Numbered from the stretch's first letter, positions 24,579-34,344 are shown. The stretch: DNA of 64,000 bases from Pontibacillus yanchengensis (GCF_009856295.1 NZ_WMEU01000001.1:744001-808000), one strand, 5' to 3'. Numbers and translations: made by a program. Notes: a model not told the origin generated them from the letters alone.

Positions 24579-25419
24579 GAATGTATTCCCCCAATTTTCT
24601 CTCCGTTACAATGCGTTCCCGTAAGAGTGCATTGATTTCTCCACCAGTAATTAATATAATCCCTGTAATATAAAACCAAATCATGATGACAATAACTCCT
24701 CCAAGACTACCATACGTAGCCGAAAAACCCCCCCATCGGTTCACATACATGGAAAATAAAAGGGAAACAATCTGCCATCCCACTGTAGCAAAACAAGCCC
24801 CAATCCACGCTTCTTTAAATCGAATTGGACGATTTGGGACTAACGTGTACAGAAATAATAGGGTTACAAAAAACAATATAGACGAAATGGCCCATCGAAG
24901 AAGATGCCATAAGGATAAAAATGTCTCTGAAAAACCGAATGTAGAGAAAAGAAAGTCTCCTATTAGTGTACCAAATACAGGTAACAAAAGGGAAAGTAAG
25001 ATAATAAAAATCATCGCAAACATTAACCAGACAGATAACATCCTTTGTATAATAAAATGACGTTTCTCCTGCACCTGATAGGCACGATCAAGTGCTTTTA
25101 TCAATGCATTTATTCCATTGGAAGCAGCCCACAACGTAGCTATTACTCCGAATGAGAGAAGCCCACCGTTTTGGTTATTCATTAATTCCTGGAGGTTAGA
25201 ATGTATAATCTCATAAGCCCCTTCAGGAGCATAAGACTGGACAATCCCCATAACCTTTTGCTCGGATATGTTTACATAACCAATTAATGTTACAAGAAAA
25301 AATAAAAATGGAAACAAAGATAGCAAAAAGAAATAAGACAACTGTGCAGATAAGCCTACTACATCATCTTGATTTAGCCGTTTTATAAGCTGCCTATTAA
25401 ATTGTATTACCTTTATCAT
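24571..25419 (-). CDS. YihY/UPF0761 (BrkB-like) membrane protein
   Basis: A 282-residue protein with six predicted membrane helices. Family words are LSAQLSYFFLLSLFPFLFFLVTLIGY near the N-terminus, ALIKALDRAY in the middle, and GSLGGVIVIMIWFYITGIILITGGEIN near the end. The family was once called ribonuclease BN; that activity is not supported by its structure. The role is unknown. Coupling to an MscS channel hints at an envelope or osmotic function. Confidence 0.9.
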   Translation of the reverse strand: MIKVIQFNRQLIKRLNQDDVVGLSAQLSYFFLLSLFPFLFFLVTLIGYVNISEQKVMGIVQSYAPEGAYEIIHSNLQELMNNQNGGLLSFGVIATLWAASNGINALIKALDRAYQVQEKRHFIIQRMLSVWLMFAMIFIILLSLLLPVFGTLIGDFLFSTFGFSETFLSLWHLLRWAISSILFFVTLLFLYTLVPNRPIRFKEAWIGACFATVGWQIVSLLFSMYVNRWGGFSATYGSLGGVIVIMIWFYITGIILITGGEINALLRERIVTERKLGEYIRG

Positions 25420-25646
25420 GATGGATTCCAGCCTCTCATAGAAGATTCACTTCCCATGAAGTTTGTCCTCCCTATGAATGTATGGCTTGGCTTTGTAGAG
25501 TATGAATAAGATTATCCCAGACAATTTAGTTGACATTATAGAGGAAATTCTTTAACCTGTTTTTCTGGTTTCTATTATGAATTAGACTTGTTTAGTACAT
25601 AATAAGAGAACTGCTCATTATTCATATAGGAGTTGGAAAAATTACT

Positions 25647-26510
25647 ATGAGCAATACAAGCAAAGGTATTATTCTATTATTATTATCTGCATTTGGTTTT
25701 GCAATGATGTCTGCATTCGTTAAGTTATCAGGTGAATTGCCTACCACACAGAAAACTATGTTTCGTAACTTAGTAACGGCTGTAATCGCTCTAGGTTTTG
25801 TTTTAAAAAACAAAGTTCGAGTTTTCGGAGAAAGAAAAAATCAGAAGTATCTGCTTCTTCGGTCTGGATTAGGTACGCTCGGTATGGTGTTGTATTTTTA
25901 TGCCATAGACAACCTAGTACTATCTGATGCTGATATGCTAAATAAACTAAGTCCTTTTCTACTAATCATTTTTTCGGCTATTTTCTTAAAGGAAAAGGCA
26001 AAAAATTTCCAGTTAGTAGCCGTATTGATTGCATTTATTGGAACTTTATTCGTTATAAAACCCGCTTTCTCACTTGAAATCATTCCATATGGCGCGGGGG
26101 TTCTATCGGCTATATTCGCTGCGGGTGCATACACAGTGCTTCGCTTCCTTGGAGATAAGGAAAAGTTTTATACTATTGTTTTTTACTTCTCCTTTTTCTC
26201 AACAGTGACCTTATTACCATTTGTCATTGCATTTTATGAACCTATGACGTTTCAGCAAGTCATGTATCTACTATTAGCTGGCTCTTTCGCAACACTTGGT
26301 CAATTCGGCATCACAATCGCTTATAAATTTGCACCAGCAAAAGAAATATCCATCTTCTTCTACTCAACCATTGTATACACTTCTATTTTAAGTATGGTTA
26401 TCTTTGGTCAGTTCCCTGATTTATACAGTATTATTGGTTATTTTATTATTTTTAGCGCTTCTTTTTACATGTACTCGAAGAACAAACAACTTGATAAAGC
26501 CTATGGTTAA
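25647..26510 (+). CDS. DMT-superfamily (EamA) transporter
   Basis: A 287-residue integral membrane protein with about ten helices arranged as two EamA repeats of five. Repeat 1 covers roughly residues 1-130 (with FLKEKAKNFQLVAVLIAFIG) and repeat 2 the rest (SIIGYFIIFSASFYMY). Members export or import metabolites such as amino acids or nucleotide sugars. The substrate is not predictable. AGGAG lies about 13 nt before the ATG, which is slightly long. A terminator follows. Confidence 0.88.
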   Translation: MSNTSKGIILLLLSAFGFAMMSAFVKLSGELPTTQKTMFRNLVTAVIALGFVLKNKVRVFGERKNQKYLLLRSGLGTLGMVLYFYAIDNLVLSDADMLNKLSPFLLIIFSAIFLKEKAKNFQLVAVLIAFIGTLFVIKPAFSLEIIPYGAGVLSAIFAAGAYTVLRFLGDKEKFYTIVFYFSFFSTVTLLPFVIAFYEPMTFQQVMYLLLAGSFATLGQFGITIAYKFAPAKEISIFFYSTIVYTSILSMVIFGQFPDLYSIIGYFIIFSASFYMYSKNKQLDKAYG

Positions 26511-26524
26511 ACTTAACATTTCTT

Positions 26525-26553
26525 ACGTCAGTTCCTCTACTGGCGTATTTTTT
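26525..26553 (+). terminator. Intrinsic terminator
   Basis: ACGTCAG / CTGGCGT stem followed by ATTTTTT, after the transporter gene. Confidence 0.8.
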
Positions 26554-26677
26554 GTTATACTACACTATATGTAAAAACATTTATTTTGAATATGGGTTTT
26601 CAATTGCGTATGATAAACAATAGAATGTTTATATGGAATGTTTTAAGAGGTGATAGATTAAGTAGGAGGGTATATCA

Positions 26678-27226
26678 ATGCATAATCATTCATTAAAAGA
26701 AGCCATCCTGTTTAGTCATAGGATGACCCAGCTTAGTAAAGCATTATGGAAATCAATCGAAAAGGACTGGAGAGCATGGGTAAAGCCTCATGGTCTTAAC
26801 ATCAATGAACACCACATTCTTTGGATTCTGTATGAAAAAGATGGCACAACCATTTCAGACTTATCCAACCAAGGAGCTATGCACGTATCAACAGCATTTA
26901 ACTTCTCAAGGAAGCTTGAAGAACGTGAATTGCTTGTCTTCTCTAAAAATGATGAAGACAAACGAAATACGTACATTACGCTTACCGAATCCGGTAAAAA
27001 TTTATTAATGAAGACAATTTCATCTTTTAATCCAGACAACCATACCATTCTAGCGGGTGTACAACCGTTCAAAGAAACATTCGGAAAACTACCTGATTTC
27101 AAAGAAATTTCTGCTATTATCCAGCATTTATATGATACTGATTATGAGGAAACAGATTCTCTTGATGAAGAACTGCTTAAACATCTTGGAACAGACATGG
27201 AATCAGATAAGCTCCCAAAAGAATAA
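26678..27226 (+). CDS. hpr: Transition-state regulator Hpr (ScoC), MarR family
   Basis: A 182-residue MarR-family winged-helix regulator. It has the near-invariant Hpr block QLSKALWKSIEKDW, LNINEHHILWILYE, and MHVSTAFNFSRKLEERELL with the recognition helix, followed by DKRNTYITLTESG. Hpr represses protease and sporulation genes at the transition to stationary phase in B. subtilis. The C-terminal tail is shorter than in B. subtilis Hpr (203 residues). TAGGAGGG lies 8 nt upstream. The ISP protease gene in this window is a plausible but untested target. Confidence 0.93.
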   Translation: MHNHSLKEAILFSHRMTQLSKALWKSIEKDWRAWVKPHGLNINEHHILWILYEKDGTTISDLSNQGAMHVSTAFNFSRKLEERELLVFSKNDEDKRNTYITLTESGKNLLMKTISSFNPDNHTILAGVQPFKETFGKLPDFKEISAIIQHLYDTDYEETDSLDEELLKHLGTDMESDKLPKE

Positions 27227-27274
27227 CCAAAACACGAGGCAGTTCTTTATGTGGAGTACATATCAGATAAAATC

Positions 27275-27303
27275 AAGCCTAGCTCATATGAGCTAGGCTT
27301 TTA
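27275..27303 (+). terminator. Intrinsic terminator of hpr
   Basis: A 13-bp perfect palindrome AAGCCTAGCTCAT and complement, followed by TTTT. Confidence 0.9.
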
Positions 27304-27437
27304 TATGGTTACTTTGTAAATTAGTGATAAGTAAGAATTATACCAGGACATATATCACGCTATTAGTGACAGAAAAGTCATATTTAGTTCAGAGATATTC
27401 TGGTAAGATTGCTAGGTCTAAGTGCTATACATTTTCT

Positions 27438-27626
27438 CTACTTACCTGATTGCGATGTGATTTTTCGCAATATTATTAAGACAACAATATTCATAACCAC
27501 AGCGAACCCTAGTACAATTTCAAGCCACAAAGGCATATCTACAAAAATAATATTAATAGTTAATATGAGAATCATAAGTGAGCTGACAAGATAATGTGGC
27601 GTAAAGTCTGTTTTTGGTTGCGCCAT
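27438..27626 (-). CDS. Small two-helix membrane protein
   Basis: A 62-residue protein with two hydrophobic segments (about residues 12-28 and 34-53) and a basic C-terminal end. GAAGGGAG lies upstream of ATG 27626. There is no recognised family. It stands alone between terminators. Confidence 0.6.
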   Translation of the reverse strand: MAQPKTDFTPHYLVSSLMILILTINIIFVDMPLWLEIVLGFAVVMNIVVLIILRKITSQSGK

Positions 27627-27822
27627 TGCTTTCTCCCTTCGTTACAAACCTATTCAAGAACGGTATGCTAGTGTCATTACCATAGCAGAAATTCTATTAT
27701 ATTGTAATCTCCTTGATCAAGAAATATTAAGAAAAAATACCTTCCCATCCTAGAGATGCAAATAGTTCATGTTGAAAATTAGATCACATTAGTTGAATGT
27801 AGTCTTTCTATCTATTTACTTC

Positions 27823-28923
27823 TTACACTTCTTGCTTTTTAAGCTTCTTTCCAATTCCTTTTTCAATCATACTGAGCATATTTTTATCCTTCGGAGCAAT
27901 GAAGGTTATAGCAACTCCATCTTCCCCCGCTCTTCCTGTTCGTCCAATACGATGAATATAGCTCTCTACATCTTGAGGAATATCATAGTTGTACACATTG
28001 GTTACGCCTTCAACATCTAACCCTCTTGAGGCTACGTCTGTTGCAATTAGTAATTGGATTTTCGCATCACGAAAACTTTCCATGACCTTTTCGCGCTTTT
28101 TTTGCGTTAGATCTCCGTGTAGTTCATCAACAAGGTAGCCTTGAGCTTTCAATTCTCCATATAATTTACTTACCCGTCTTTTTGTACGACAAAAGATAAT
28201 ACCTAGGAAAGGCTGTGTTTCTTTGATGACTTTTCGTAAGGCATCTTGCTTTCTTCGATCTGTGGTCTCCACCACATATTGGTCAATCTCTTCAACCGTC
28301 CGCCCTCTTGACTGAATTCGAACTTGTTGAGGATTTTTCATATGTTTATAGGCTAGTTTATTAATATCGGATGGAATAGTTGCTGAAAATAATGCCGTTT
28401 GCCTTGAGGAAGGAGTTCGTTTAATAATATCTTCTACCTCGTCTAGAAACCCTATCTGAAGCATCTGATCTGCTTCATCTAGGACAAGCATGGAAACGTT
28501 GGATAAATCAATCGTTTCTCGCCGAATGTGATCTAATAATCTCCCTGGTGTTCCAATAACGATTTGAACGTGTTTATCCAACCGTTTCACTTGCTGGTGC
28601 ACGTCCTTACCACCATATACTGCAAGCATGTTCACATCACCAGACATACGTTCAAGCTCGGATGTTAACTGTAAAGCTAATTCTCGTGTAGGTGCTACAA
28701 TCAATGCTTGAATAGTATGGTCATTCGGATCTATTTTTTCTAACATTGGTAGTAAAAAACTTAATGTTTTTCCAGAACCCGTTTGTGCTTGAGCAATGAC
28801 ATCTTTGCCTTCTGTTAATAACGGTATTACTTCCGTTTGAATTTCAGTGGGAGTTGTAATCCCATTTGTTCGTAATGTTTCTATATAGTTTTTGCTTAAC
28901 GTAAATTGGTGAAAATCACTCAT
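27823..28923 (-). CDS. DEAD-box ATP-dependent RNA helicase
   Basis: A 366-residue minimal helicase with both RecA domains and no C-terminal RNA-binding extension. Motifs in order: Q motif ([14 protein letters not shown]), [18 protein letters not shown] (VLDEADQML), [14 protein letters not shown] and [10 protein letters not shown]. It unwinds RNA in ribosome assembly or decay, usually with a cold-related role. The absence of an extension places it nearer the YfmL/CshC-size class than CshA, though the exact orthologue is uncertain. Confidence 0.92.
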   Translation of the reverse strand: MSDFHQFTLSKNYIETLRTNGITTPTEIQTEVIPLLTEGKDVIAQAQTGSGKTLSFLLPMLEKIDPNDHTIQALIVAPTRELALQLTSELERMSGDVNMLAVYGGKDVHQQVKRLDKHVQIVIGTPGRLLDHIRRETIDLSNVSMLVLDEADQMLQIGFLDEVEDIIKRTPSSRQTALFSATIPSDINKLAYKHMKNPQQVRIQSRGRTVEEIDQYVVETTDRRKQDALRKVIKETQPFLGIIFCRTKRRVSKLYGELKAQGYLVDELHGDLTQKKREKVMESFRDAKIQLLIATDVASRGLDVEGVTNVYNYDIPQDVESYIHRIGRTGRAGEDGVAITFIAPKDKNMLSMIEKGIGKKLKKQEV

Positions 28924-29008
28924 GTAGGTGCCTCTTTCTATTGATTGACGTACCTATTATTGTACCATTTTCACTAAGTAAAAAGATATTTCTATTTCAC
29001 GATGCCCG

Positions 29009-29110
29009 TTAAACAGTAAAGAACATGACAGATGCAATCAAAAATACAATAATGGCTATGATGACAAGAATACTTAAGATAACGAGGGTTATTTTCAAAC
29101 CGTTACTCAT
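29009..29110 (-). CDS. Small single-helix membrane peptide
   Basis: About 33 residues, nearly all one transmembrane helix after MSNGLK. GGTGAG precedes ATG 29110. Longer starts (to 29209) are possible but would include a G9 tract and lack a clear family. It is probably real but unverified. Confidence 0.45.
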   Translation of the reverse strand: MSNGLKITLVILSILVIIAIIVFLIASVMFFTV

Positions 29111-29583
29111 TCGCTCACCACCCTGTCCGTACGAGTGAATTTTACATTTACTCATATAAACGTACTCCATCCCCCCCCCATTCATTACGTATAAGTAAAA
29201 AATACTCAAAATAGTAACCCCTCATAAGCCGATCCTTTTATATAAAGACTCCCACCTAATTTTATGAGAGGGGGAGAGTTTTTTATTTCTATTTCGTTAT
29301 ATATAATAGTATAAATTCCCCTTAACTAACCCATCGCATATAAAGGGAGTTGGTCAATTATTTCTTTAAACAACCTTTTTAAGAGAGGTTCCACTAACTA
29401 CTATGATTAAAACGGAGTCCATTTTATAAAATGCAAATTTTTTTATATCAATACAATATATGAAACTTTTTTCTGGTTTCATAATTCAAACCGAAATATT
29501 ATACTATCGATTAAAGGAAATATTTTCAATGAATTGTCATTAACAAGTATGATTTTCTATGAATCAAAATATGGAGGATTTTC
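29111..29583. other. Gene-free AT-rich stretch
   Basis: No gene is supported. A weak hairpin with TTTTTT at 29246-29285 (ACTCCC / GGGAG) reads as a plus-strand terminator with no obvious upstream plus-strand gene. Confidence 0.35.
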
Positions 29584-29839
29584 ATGTGGGAGACGATTCC
29601 TTTAGCGAAGATCACAAAAGTATCGAGCAACATCCTTAGTTACTTAGGTTACAATATTCTATTTAATTATGCTTCAATTAAAGCATGACGTGGAAATATC
29701 CCCATATTTCTTCTTTCCAGTTACTATGCTTAAATACCTTGAAATCATTGAAAAAGAATTACAAAAAAGCAGGGACTGGGATTATGCTGTGGATATTATA
29801 TTAATTTACATTTTTCTGTATATGTATTTCACATTTTAA
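29584..29839 (+). pseudogene. Two overlapping small ORFs, probably one frameshifted gene
   Basis: ATG 29584 has GGAGG 6 nt upstream and opens a 34-codon frame ending at 29688. A second frame from ATG 29669 continues 56 codons to 29839, shifted by one base. Joined, they would give about 85 residues with a charged middle (LEIIEKELQKSRDWDY) and a hydrophobic end. The protein is not recognised. It could also be two tiny genes. Confidence 0.35.
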
Positions 29840-29853
29840 TTAGGAGGATTCTG

Positions 29854-30423
29854 ATGAGTTCACGTATAGTTAAATATATCGAAGGAAATAACGTTTATTT
29901 AAAAATTCCTGCGGTAGAGGATGCCGAACTATTGTATGAAGGATTAAATCAAGAATCGGAATCAACACGACTTCGAGGTCGTCAAACTCCCGTATCTTTT
30001 TCTTCTGTTGAACATGCGCTACAACAACCAAGTCGTCAGGATACATACGCATTCTTTATATGTCTCCAAGAAACGGATGAAATGATCGGAGAAGTATCGT
30101 TATTGGGAATGGAAAGTGCAATGAACCGTTGTGCTGAATTCCAAATTTCAATACATAAGAGTCAATACTTTAGCGGAGGCTTTGGCACAGAAGCCAGCGA
30201 GCTTGCCATTGAATTTGCTTTTGGAAAGCTGAACCTAAACCGAATCCAGCTAGAGGTATTCTCTACTAATACAAGAGCTATTGCAGTATATGAAAAACTC
30301 GGTTTCGTAAAGGAAGGACTGAAGCGACAGGCGTATTACTTGGATTTTGAATACAAGGATCTAGTCATGATGAGCTTGTTAAGAGAGGATTATCTCAAAA
30401 AGCACAATATGGCAAACACCTAA
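29854..30423 (+). CDS. GNAT N-acetyltransferase, RimJ/RimL-like
   Basis: A 189-residue acetyltransferase of the RimJ/RimL ribosomal-protein acetylase type. Core motifs are GEVSLLGM, the acetyl-CoA region SGGFGTEASELAIEFAFGKLNLNRIQLEV, and NTRAIAVYEKLGFVKEGLKRQAYY. Family members acetylate protein N-termini or small amines. AGGAGG lies 6 nt upstream of ATG 29854. It stands alone. Confidence 0.87.
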   Translation: MSSRIVKYIEGNNVYLKIPAVEDAELLYEGLNQESESTRLRGRQTPVSFSSVEHALQQPSRQDTYAFFICLQETDEMIGEVSLLGMESAMNRCAEFQISIHKSQYFSGGFGTEASELAIEFAFGKLNLNRIQLEVFSTNTRAIAVYEKLGFVKEGLKRQAYYLDFEYKDLVMMSLLREDYLKKHNMANT

Positions 30424-30580
30424 AGGGAACGATCTAAAACATCCCCATTCTAGAGAAGATTTAATGAGTTTGGTAGAGGTCTAGCTCTAGCACCTTCCTC
30501 AGAATCTTAAAAAAAACCTGGCTGGAGTCTTTGCTTAATTCTATCTGAGACATCAGGAAAACGCTCCTAGGGTTTCTTTA

Positions 30581-31363
30581 TCACTCATAGGAAACAGCTC
30601 TCCTCTTTAAAGCTTTCCATGATTCCAAAAATATCCCTTTATCAACTTTAGCAGCTTTCTTACCAGACAACGGGTCATTGATATAGACGCTCTCTTGATC
30701 ATAACCCACTAACACCACAGCATGTAAATCCAGTGGCGTAGTGATTTTTTCACCATGATGCCTCCACGACTCCCAACGATCCGGAAGCTTATAATCCCCA
30801 GTTGTCCACACAATGACAGGCTTCCCATTACTTACTTGTTTTAAAACCTGATCAAAATCGCTACCGGTTAGATTTATCGTTTTGTTTGGTAAGTATTCTT
30901 TCATTAGCTTCACCATAGGTTCATCAAACATTGCATAGCCTGGCTTTTCACCAGTAACATCTCCTACAAATCCTTCATTAGGATCTCCCCATTCAAGGAT
31001 ATCTCCCTGCTTTGTTTTTTTTACTTGATCATCATCCTTAGGCATTTTTTTGGCTAATTCCATCTTATCCACATCTACGCCTGCATGATGTAAAACCATG
31101 GTTAAACTCGTAACTTCACATCCATATTTCAATTCAGGATTTTGCTTAATCAAAGGAACTTCAAGCATTGCTTTATTCTTTAGTTTTGTAGCTGTATGAT
31201 CTCCACTCTGTTTTTTCTCTTCTTCAGATGGTTTGTATTCTTCATCTGTTAAATTAGAAGTAATCTTATTAAATTCAACAGGCTTTTCTTTAGAGCTATC
31301 TTCATTAATGCCACAAGCTGATAACAGGATTATCACAAAACAAAGGTTTATAAAGACTCGCAT
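30581..31363 (-). CDS. C39-family cysteine peptidase-like lipoprotein
   Basis: A 260-residue lipoprotein. The signal peptide ends in a lipobox (LLSAC) and a linker rich in charged residues follows. The C39-like papain-fold domain starts at EVPLIKQNPELKYGCEVTSLTMVL, where the cysteine is catalytic, and the histidine is in LDLHAVVLVGYDQESVYINDP. Such YvpB-type proteins act outside the membrane; their targets are unknown. ATG 31363 has GAGGAG 7 nt upstream. Confidence 0.87.
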   Translation of the reverse strand: MRVFINLCFVIILLSACGINEDSSKEKPVEFNKITSNLTDEEYKPSEEEKKQSGDHTATKLKNKAMLEVPLIKQNPELKYGCEVTSLTMVLHHAGVDVDKMELAKKMPKDDDQVKKTKQGDILEWGDPNEGFVGDVTGEKPGYAMFDEPMVKLMKEYLPNKTINLTGSDFDQVLKQVSNGKPVIVWTTGDYKLPDRWESWRHHGEKITTPLDLHAVVLVGYDQESVYINDPLSGKKAAKVDKGIFLESWKALKRRAVSYE

Positions 31364-31506
31364 GACAAAACTCCTCAAAATCGTATAATGTTATCTTTAC
31401 TATTCCGAAATACAAAGGAAAATATGTGTACTCCAGCCTATAAAATGACAAGCTACAACAAAAACATTACAATGCAAGTAGACACGATCAAAAAGGAGTT
31501 GTTGTT

Positions 31507-32505
31507 GTGAAAGCTTTTGTACATGAAGGAATAAATGGATTAGAAGGTACGAAGTATCAAGAAATGGAAGATAAATCACCAAACGCAGGTGAAGTGAAAG
31601 TAAAACTAAATTATGCAGGCTTGAATCACCGAGATTTATTTGTACTAGAACGTCATAAAGAAAGTGACCCTGCTCTTATCATTGGCTCTGATGGTGCAGG
31701 TATTATTGAGGAAGTAGGAGAAGGGGTAAATACAGTTAGCGTTGGTGATGAAGTGGTGATTGATGCAGCCCTTGGCTGGCACAAGAAGAGCGATGCACCT
31801 CCTGCAGGTTTCCAATTAATCGGTCTTCCTGGCCACGGCACATTTGCAGAATACATTACGGTCCCAGCTGATAATGTGGAGCCGAAGCCAGAACACCTTA
31901 CTTGGGAAGAAGCAGGTGTTCTCCCGCTAGCTGGTCTTACTGCCTATCGTGCTTTATTTACTCGAGCTAAAGTTCAATCAGGAGATACAGTTCTTCTGCC
32001 CGGCGTAGGTAGCGGTGCTGTTACGTACTTATTATTATTTGCCAAAGCAATTGGTGCGCGGGTCATCGTTACATCTCGCTCCGAATACAAGCGTAATAAA
32101 GCATTAGAACTCGGCGCTGATTTGGCCATAGATAGCAACGAAAAAGATTGGGAAAGATCATTACAAAATGAAACAGTCGATATTGCAATCGAGACGGTTG
32201 GAGCTGCTACATTTAATAAAACGTTAGACCAGCTACGAAAAGGAGGAACACTTGTAACCTTTGGTGCTTCTGCAGGAGATCAGGTGACAATTAACATTCG
32301 TAAGTTCTTCTATGGTCAGTACAACCTGTTAGGTACAACAATGGGAAGTCACGAAGAATTCAAGGAAATGTTGCAGCTAGTAAACAAGTACAACATTAAA
32401 CCAGTAATGGACAAAGTATATCCACTTAGCGAAACGACTCAAGCCATGCAGCGATTGAACGAGTCTGAACAGTTTGGGAAAATTGGCATTGAAATAAACG
32501 GCTAA
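31507..32505 (+). CDS. Zinc-type alcohol dehydrogenase-like MDR oxidoreductase
   Basis: A 332-residue medium-chain dehydrogenase/reductase close to YogA/quinone oxidoreductases. It has a GroES-like N-terminal domain (YAGLNHRDLFVLERH, GSDGAGIIEEVGEGV) and a Rossmann domain with LLPGVGSGAVTYLLLFAKAIGARVIVTSRS. The structural-zinc cysteines and catalytic-zinc cysteine are absent, which argues for a zinc-free NADPH reductase. GTG 31507 has AAGGAG 8 nt upstream. Repeat D4 starts right after its stop codon. Confidence 0.88.
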   Translation: MKAFVHEGINGLEGTKYQEMEDKSPNAGEVKVKLNYAGLNHRDLFVLERHKESDPALIIGSDGAGIIEEVGEGVNTVSVGDEVVIDAALGWHKKSDAPPAGFQLIGLPGHGTFAEYITVPADNVEPKPEHLTWEEAGVLPLAGLTAYRALFTRAKVQSGDTVLLPGVGSGAVTYLLLFAKAIGARVIVTSRSEYKRNKALELGADLAIDSNEKDWERSLQNETVDIAIETVGAATFNKTLDQLRKGGTLVTFGASAGDQVTINIRKFFYGQYNLLGTTMGSHEEFKEMLQLVNKYNIKPVMDKVYPLSETTQAMQRLNESEQFGKIGIEING

Positions 32506-32509
32506 TGCA

Positions 32510-32605
32510 TAAGCGACCAGTTAGCAACGTACAAACTATCCCCCCATAGGATATTGCAAAAAGGGCAGGAAGTTTATCGCTGGGAGCTATACATGCATGC
32601 GACAG
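32510..32605 (+). repeat. Dispersed repeat family D, degenerate copy D4
   Basis: ATAAGCGACCAGTTAGCAACG at the left, GGGCAGGAAGTTTATCGCTGG and GAGCTATACAT at the right. It begins five bases after the MDR stop codon, in the same sense, before the terminator at 32631. Confidence 0.65.
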
Positions 32606-32630
32606 TAGTAATGCTTACTTTAATTTTTAT

Positions 32631-32670
32631 AAAAGGTGAGATGAGGGTTTAAACCCTCATCTCACCTTTT
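32631..32670. terminator. Perfect bidirectional terminator
   Basis: A 20-bp palindromic arm (AAAAGGTGAGATGAGGGTTT and complement) between convergent genes, with T runs on both strands. Confidence 0.93.
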
Positions 32671-32684
32671 GTCCATACTTATAA

Positions 32685-33020
32685 TTATTTGGGTGAATCC
32701 TCATCATTCACTTCAACTAAATACACTTTATCGTAAAAGGATCCTCGCTGCTCAGACTTTTTATTACGACGTTGTTCCACTTCCTGAATAGAAGCTCCAT
32801 GTTCCTCTGCTAAAACACTCATTACTTCAAGCATATCAGCTAATTCATCCAAAGCTTCATCACCATCAGCTTGCATATATTCATTCACTTCTTCTTGAAG
32901 CTTCTTCTTTAGTTCAACATTAAAGTCTTCATCTGAAAGAATTTTGGTTTCAAATGCTTTTCCTTCCTGATGAATCACATCTGGAATTAAATCTCTAACC
33001 AGTTTGTTATAAGTTGGCAT
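32685..33020 (-). CDS. MazG-like nucleotide pyrophosphohydrolase
   Basis: A 111-residue all-alpha NTP pyrophosphohydrolase (phosphoribosyl-ATP pyrophosphohydrolase-like). It starts with NKLVRDLIPDVI and carries the metal motif EEVNEYMQ..EALDELADMLEVM, in which the glutamates and aspartate bind magnesium. Such house-cleaning enzymes hydrolyse non-canonical nucleoside triphosphates. The isolated position argues against a role in histidine synthesis. Confidence 0.85.
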   Translation of the reverse strand: MPTYNKLVRDLIPDVIHQEGKAFETKILSDEDFNVELKKKLQEEVNEYMQADGDEALDELADMLEVMSVLAEEHGASIQEVEQRRNKKSEQRGSFYDKVYLVEVNDEDSPK

Positions 33021-33209
33021 AGCTATCCCCTACTTCTTTAAAATATGTATGTCTACCCCAATGATAAAGGAAAAGTATCCCTTACAGAAGCTAACTATTT
33101 AAGTCGTTCCAATGTTTGTTCACTTTTACGAAAATGGTTACATTTACCTATATCTTTTTTGCCGTCGTGATATAATAAACCTCATGAATTTTGTTGATTA
33201 AATAATATG

Positions 33210-33247
33210 GAAAAGACCTGTTTCCTTATGGGAAGCAGGTCTTTTTA
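33210..33247. terminator. Terminator-type hairpin
   Basis: AAAAGACCTG / CAGGTCTTTTT with an inner TTCC/GGAA stem. It abuts the stop of the gene at 33245 and has its better T run on the plus strand, where no gene is evident upstream. Confidence 0.8.
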
Positions 33248-33604
33248 TTGTACATCATATTTTAGTTTCTGCTTGAGCACCCGTAATACAAGTTCTTCAA
33301 ACAGTTCCATCCATACTGCTAAGCCTGTGCCTTTTTGTAGACAATTGAAATACGTACTTCCATATATAATAGAAAAGCTAGATGGGATGAAATAGTGGTT
33401 ATAATCATGCCATTTTTGCTGAATCCACATCCAAATTTCTAAATCATCTTTCTTCCAGTCCATTTTCATGAATTCATATAAGGCAACAGCCTGAAGTGGA
33501 TCTAACTCTTTTGGTTGCTGAAGTTCATCTGGATCGCCCCATTGGGCTAGCTCCATTAATTCCAAATCAAACTGTTCACTCAAATACTGAATAAAAGAGA
33601 CCAT
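33245..33604 (-). CDS. Unknown cytoplasmic protein
   Basis: A 119-residue protein rich in tryptophan and acidic residues (LEIWMWIQQKWHDYNHYF), mostly helical, with no signal peptide and no recognised domain. ATG 33604 has AGGAGG 7 nt upstream. It stands alone between two terminator-like hairpins. The function is unknown. Confidence 0.65.
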   Translation of the reverse strand: MVSFIQYLSEQFDLELMELAQWGDPDELQQPKELDPLQAVALYEFMKMDWKKDDLEIWMWIQQKWHDYNHYFIPSSFSIIYGSTYFNCLQKGTGLAVWMELFEELVLRVLKQKLKYDVQ

Positions 33605-34022
33605 CACTCTTCCTCCTCACCCAAAATCCCTTTATAAAGATTAAAGCATATTCTACCCAGACACGAAATGGTTCTATGCATTTTTTATAACAGAATTAAC
33701 ATTACGTATATATCCACCTAGTAAACTTGCATTATCTTACTAATATATGCAGTAGGATTGTATTTCGCGATAATAGTAATTCTCTCAAACAAAGGTTTGC
33801 GAACTACATACTCATATCAAATTAAGTGTAACTTATTTTTCGATAAAAATTAAACATTTTCGACTTTTTCTGCTAAAATTTTCGTTTTTCCAATAGGTAC
33901 ATCATGCAAGGTTAGGCTGTACTGATTTAAATCCTCTAAAGATCGAAAATGTTGAAAATCCATAATCTTTTTCAAAAAGTAATGCAAATGATGATGACTT
34001 AGAATAATCTTTCCTTGAAATC
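33605..34022. other. Gene-free stretch
   Basis: AT-rich with no supported gene. An open frame on the minus strand at 33902-34090 crosses a terminator and is not credible. Confidence 0.5.
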
Positions 34023-34052
34023 AAAAAAAGTCTGTCCCCAGAAGGAGACAGA
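34023..34052 (-). terminator. Intrinsic terminator
   Basis: On the minus strand CTGTCTCC pairs with GGGGACAG and is followed by ACTTTTTTT. It ends the small gene at 34105-34254. Confidence 0.8.
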
Positions 34053-34104
34053 TGTAAGTAGGAGGATGAATATAGTAAAACCCATGGCACTTCATTAGTG
34101 GGTT

Positions 34105-34254
34105 TCAGCTAACAACTGACATTTCACCTAGGTGATATTGAGTTTTTATGCTCTCATCACCAGAGTCCGAATTTTTCATGAGTAGTCCGTATAAAATGGT
34201 CCCAGCAACTAAAACGCCAAACACGATAAGCAACGCAATGGACAAGTTGCGCAA
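34105..34254 (-). CDS. Small single-pass membrane protein
   Basis: A 49-residue protein: MRNLSIALLIVFGVLVAGTI forms one membrane helix, followed by a short hydrophilic tail with DSGDES. The TTG start has GGGGAG 6 nt upstream, and a terminator lies 50 bases past the stop, so the unit is complete. The family is unknown. Confidence 0.6.
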   Translation of the reverse strand: MRNLSIALLIVFGVLVAGTILYGLLMKNSDSGDESIKTQYHLGEMSVVS

Positions 34255-34344
34255 ATCGTTCTCCCCTCTCATGATGTAGATCTAGTTGAAATCTTATCTT
34301 ACTTTGAGTATATACAAATAGTCAGAAAATTATACATATTAATA

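Noticed and set aside
33902-34090. Minus-strand 62-codon frame
   Set aside because: It runs through the terminator at 34023 and has no ribosome site.
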